NCBI RefSeq assembly: GCF_002272835.1
Contig: NZ_MLAO01000005.1
Span: 107,721-171,720 of the forward strand
DNA: 64,000 bases
Source: Helicobacter sp. 11S03491-1
GTDB taxonomy: Bacteria > Campylobacterota > Campylobacteria > Campylobacterales > Helicobacteraceae
Direction of reading: 5' to 3'
Below, one piece after another: positions 63,220 to 64,000 of the stretch (position 1 is the stretch's first letter; each line of letters begins with the position of its first letter). The translations under genes were made by a program, and so were the position numbers. The notes under the pieces were generated by a model. The model saw only the letters and a program-made list of their open reading frames with translations, was not told where the DNA came from and ran no database searches.

Positions 63220-63825
63220 TTATAATAAATGTCCTAATTTTGATTTTTTTGTATTTAAATATTTTTGATTATAACAATTACTTGGGACAATAATACTATC
63301 TCTGATTACCTCCACATATTGACTCATGGCTTGAATTTTTCCAGGATTATTTGTAAGCAAACGGATTTTTTTAATTTTATAATAGTTCAAAATATCCCCA
63401 ACAATTGAGTAATCCCTATTATCACTCTTAAATCCAAGTGCTTCATTGGCTTCTACTGTATCATAACCTTCATCTTGCAAAGCATAAGCATTGACCTTAT
63501 TAAATAGACCAATACCCCTTCCTTCTTGACGTAGATAAATAAGCATTCCACCCTGTCCTTCTTGTGCATTTTGAGAAATTTTTTGCATAGCCAATGCAAG
63601 TTCTCCACCACAATCACATTTTTGTGAACCAAATACATCTCCTGTAAGGCATTCAGAATGAACGCGCACTAAAGGTACCTCAGAAAGCGAATCCGTAAAA
63701 ATTACCAAATGATCCAAGGGGCATTCGCAGTTATTTTCTTTTCGTAGTTCTCTAAAAGACTGAATAAGAAAATTTCCAAAACGAGTAGGTAATTTTGCAC
63801 GCTGCGAAACTTCAAAATTTTCCAA
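63220..63825 (-). CDS. ribA: GTP cyclohydrolase II
   Basis: Zinc enzyme for the first step of riboflavin synthesis, opening GTP to the diaminopyrimidine with release of formate and pyrophosphate. The 201 residues contain [21 protein letters not shown] (three zinc cysteines), [33 protein letters not shown] and [13 protein letters not shown]. It is the stand-alone form without the RibB domain. First gene of the ribA-moeA-moaD-moaE-mobB-mog-moaC run; ribA also neighbours the Mo genes in H. pylori (HP0802). Confidence 0.96.
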   Translation of the reverse strand: MENFEVSQRAKLPTRFGNFLIQSFRELRKENNCECPLDHLVIFTDSLSEVPLVRVHSECLTGDVFGSQKCDCGGELALAMQKISQNAQEGQGGMLIYLRQEGRGIGLFNKVNAYALQDEGYDTVEANEALGFKSDNRDYSIVGDILNYYKIKKIRLLTNNPGKIQAMSQYVEVIRDSIIVPSNCYNQKYLNTKKSKLGHLL

Positions 63826-63874
63826 AATTATCCTTTATTTTTCTTGATATTATACCATGTTATCCTCCTCTTCC

Positions 63875-64000
63875 TCAAAACTTATACCCAAACCCTAATC
63901 CCAAAGGGGAAGCATAAGCATAAAATTCATTTTTATTCTTAATCCCAAAGTATCCCCCTAACCCTAAATCCCTAATCACAAAACCTATAGGATCCATCAA
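63875..64000 (-). CDS. C-terminal end of an outer-membrane protein, 5' end beyond window
   Basis: The last 41 codons of a reading frame that continues past the right edge and stops with TGA at 63875-63877. The segment reads IGFVIRDLGLGGYFGIKNKN and closes YASPLGLGFGYKF, with alternating aromatic and small residues and a terminal phenylalanine, as in outer-membrane beta-barrels. 49 bases upstream of ribA on the same strand. Its family cannot be named from this fragment. Confidence 0.6.
   Translation of the reverse strand: MMDPIGFVIRDLGLGGYFGIKNKNEFYAYASPLGLGFGYKF

Noticed and set aside
1..64000. CRISPR array, insertion sequence, prophage or integrase gene
   Set aside because: No regularly spaced repeats, transposase, integrase or phage structural genes were found, so the fucose island shows no visible mobility gene of its own.

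Overview
The window is about 64 kb of AT-rich DNA from an epsilonproteobacterium, most probably a non-pylori Helicobacter. Several gene blocks keep the order I recall from H. pylori: dut-greA-lpxB-coiled coil-hypA (HP0864-0869), rplI-hslV-hslU-era-csd6 (HP0514-0518), the PpiC-type isomerase/fba/efp/EI24 block (HP0174-0177), waaL-rpsO-flhA-DHH protein (HP1039-1042), moaC-mog-moaE-moaD-ribA (HP0798-0802), and agmatine deiminase-hypF-hypE (HP0049-0047). The last of these is split here. No rRNA, tRNA, IS element, prophage or CRISPR array was seen.

Layout. 1-5.5 kb (minus): a partial membrane protein, dut, greA, lpxB, a coiled-coil protein, hypA, and a large beta-propeller plus helical-repeat protein. 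5.6-10.8 kb (plus): ispG-proA-SMR efflux, an AEC transporter, dapD. 10.8-18.9 kb: a cysteine-rich Sel1 (Hcp-type) protein, a YgjP-type metalloprotease, rplI-hslV-hslU-era-csd6, an AraC regulator and a periplasmic propeller protein. 18.9-23.6 kb: ciaB, glnK-amtB, hypE. 23.6-34.5 kb: an 11-kb L-fucose catabolism island lying between hypE and hypF. 34.4-47 kb: hypF, agmatine deiminase, tsaD, a GNAT/DUF2156 pair, a DJ-1 protein, efp-fba-PPIase, an EI24 protein, a fluoride channel, hemD and a biotin carboxylase. 47-53.3 kb: two unknown small proteins, a glycosyltransferase block (GT2, GT90, GT10) with a very AT-rich gene-free stretch on each side, and an O-antigen-ligase-like protein. 53.3-64 kb: rpsO, flhA, a DHH phosphoesterase, a lipoprotein, a cation/proton antiporter, purN, a nearly complete molybdenum-cofactor operon with ribA, and the end of an outer-membrane protein.

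The most distinctive region is the fucose island. Its genes match the Campylobacter jejuni Cj0480c-Cj0490 pathway almost one for one: IclR regulator, DapA-type aldolase, two-part UxaA-type dehydratase, MFS carrier, SDR dehydrogenase, FucP, lactonase, mutarotase and lactaldehyde dehydrogenase. Together they would turn L-fucose into pyruvate plus L-lactate. Differences from C. jejuni as I know it are an added Hof/OprD-like outer-membrane porin gene, an aldA that converges on the operon, and an IclR gene whose start overlaps the end of hypF. The same window holds a GT10 (fucosyltransferase-family) gene, so the organism may both eat host fucose and decorate its LPS with sugars.

Other points of interest are a CiaB protein carrying an HExxH metallopeptidase signature, a 711-residue protein with propeller-plus-solenoid architecture, a 12-bp inverted repeat framing a -10 box before the AraC gene, and a G7 tract in flhA. 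Start codons were moved inward from the longest reading frame wherever a clear ribosome-binding site supported an internal start.
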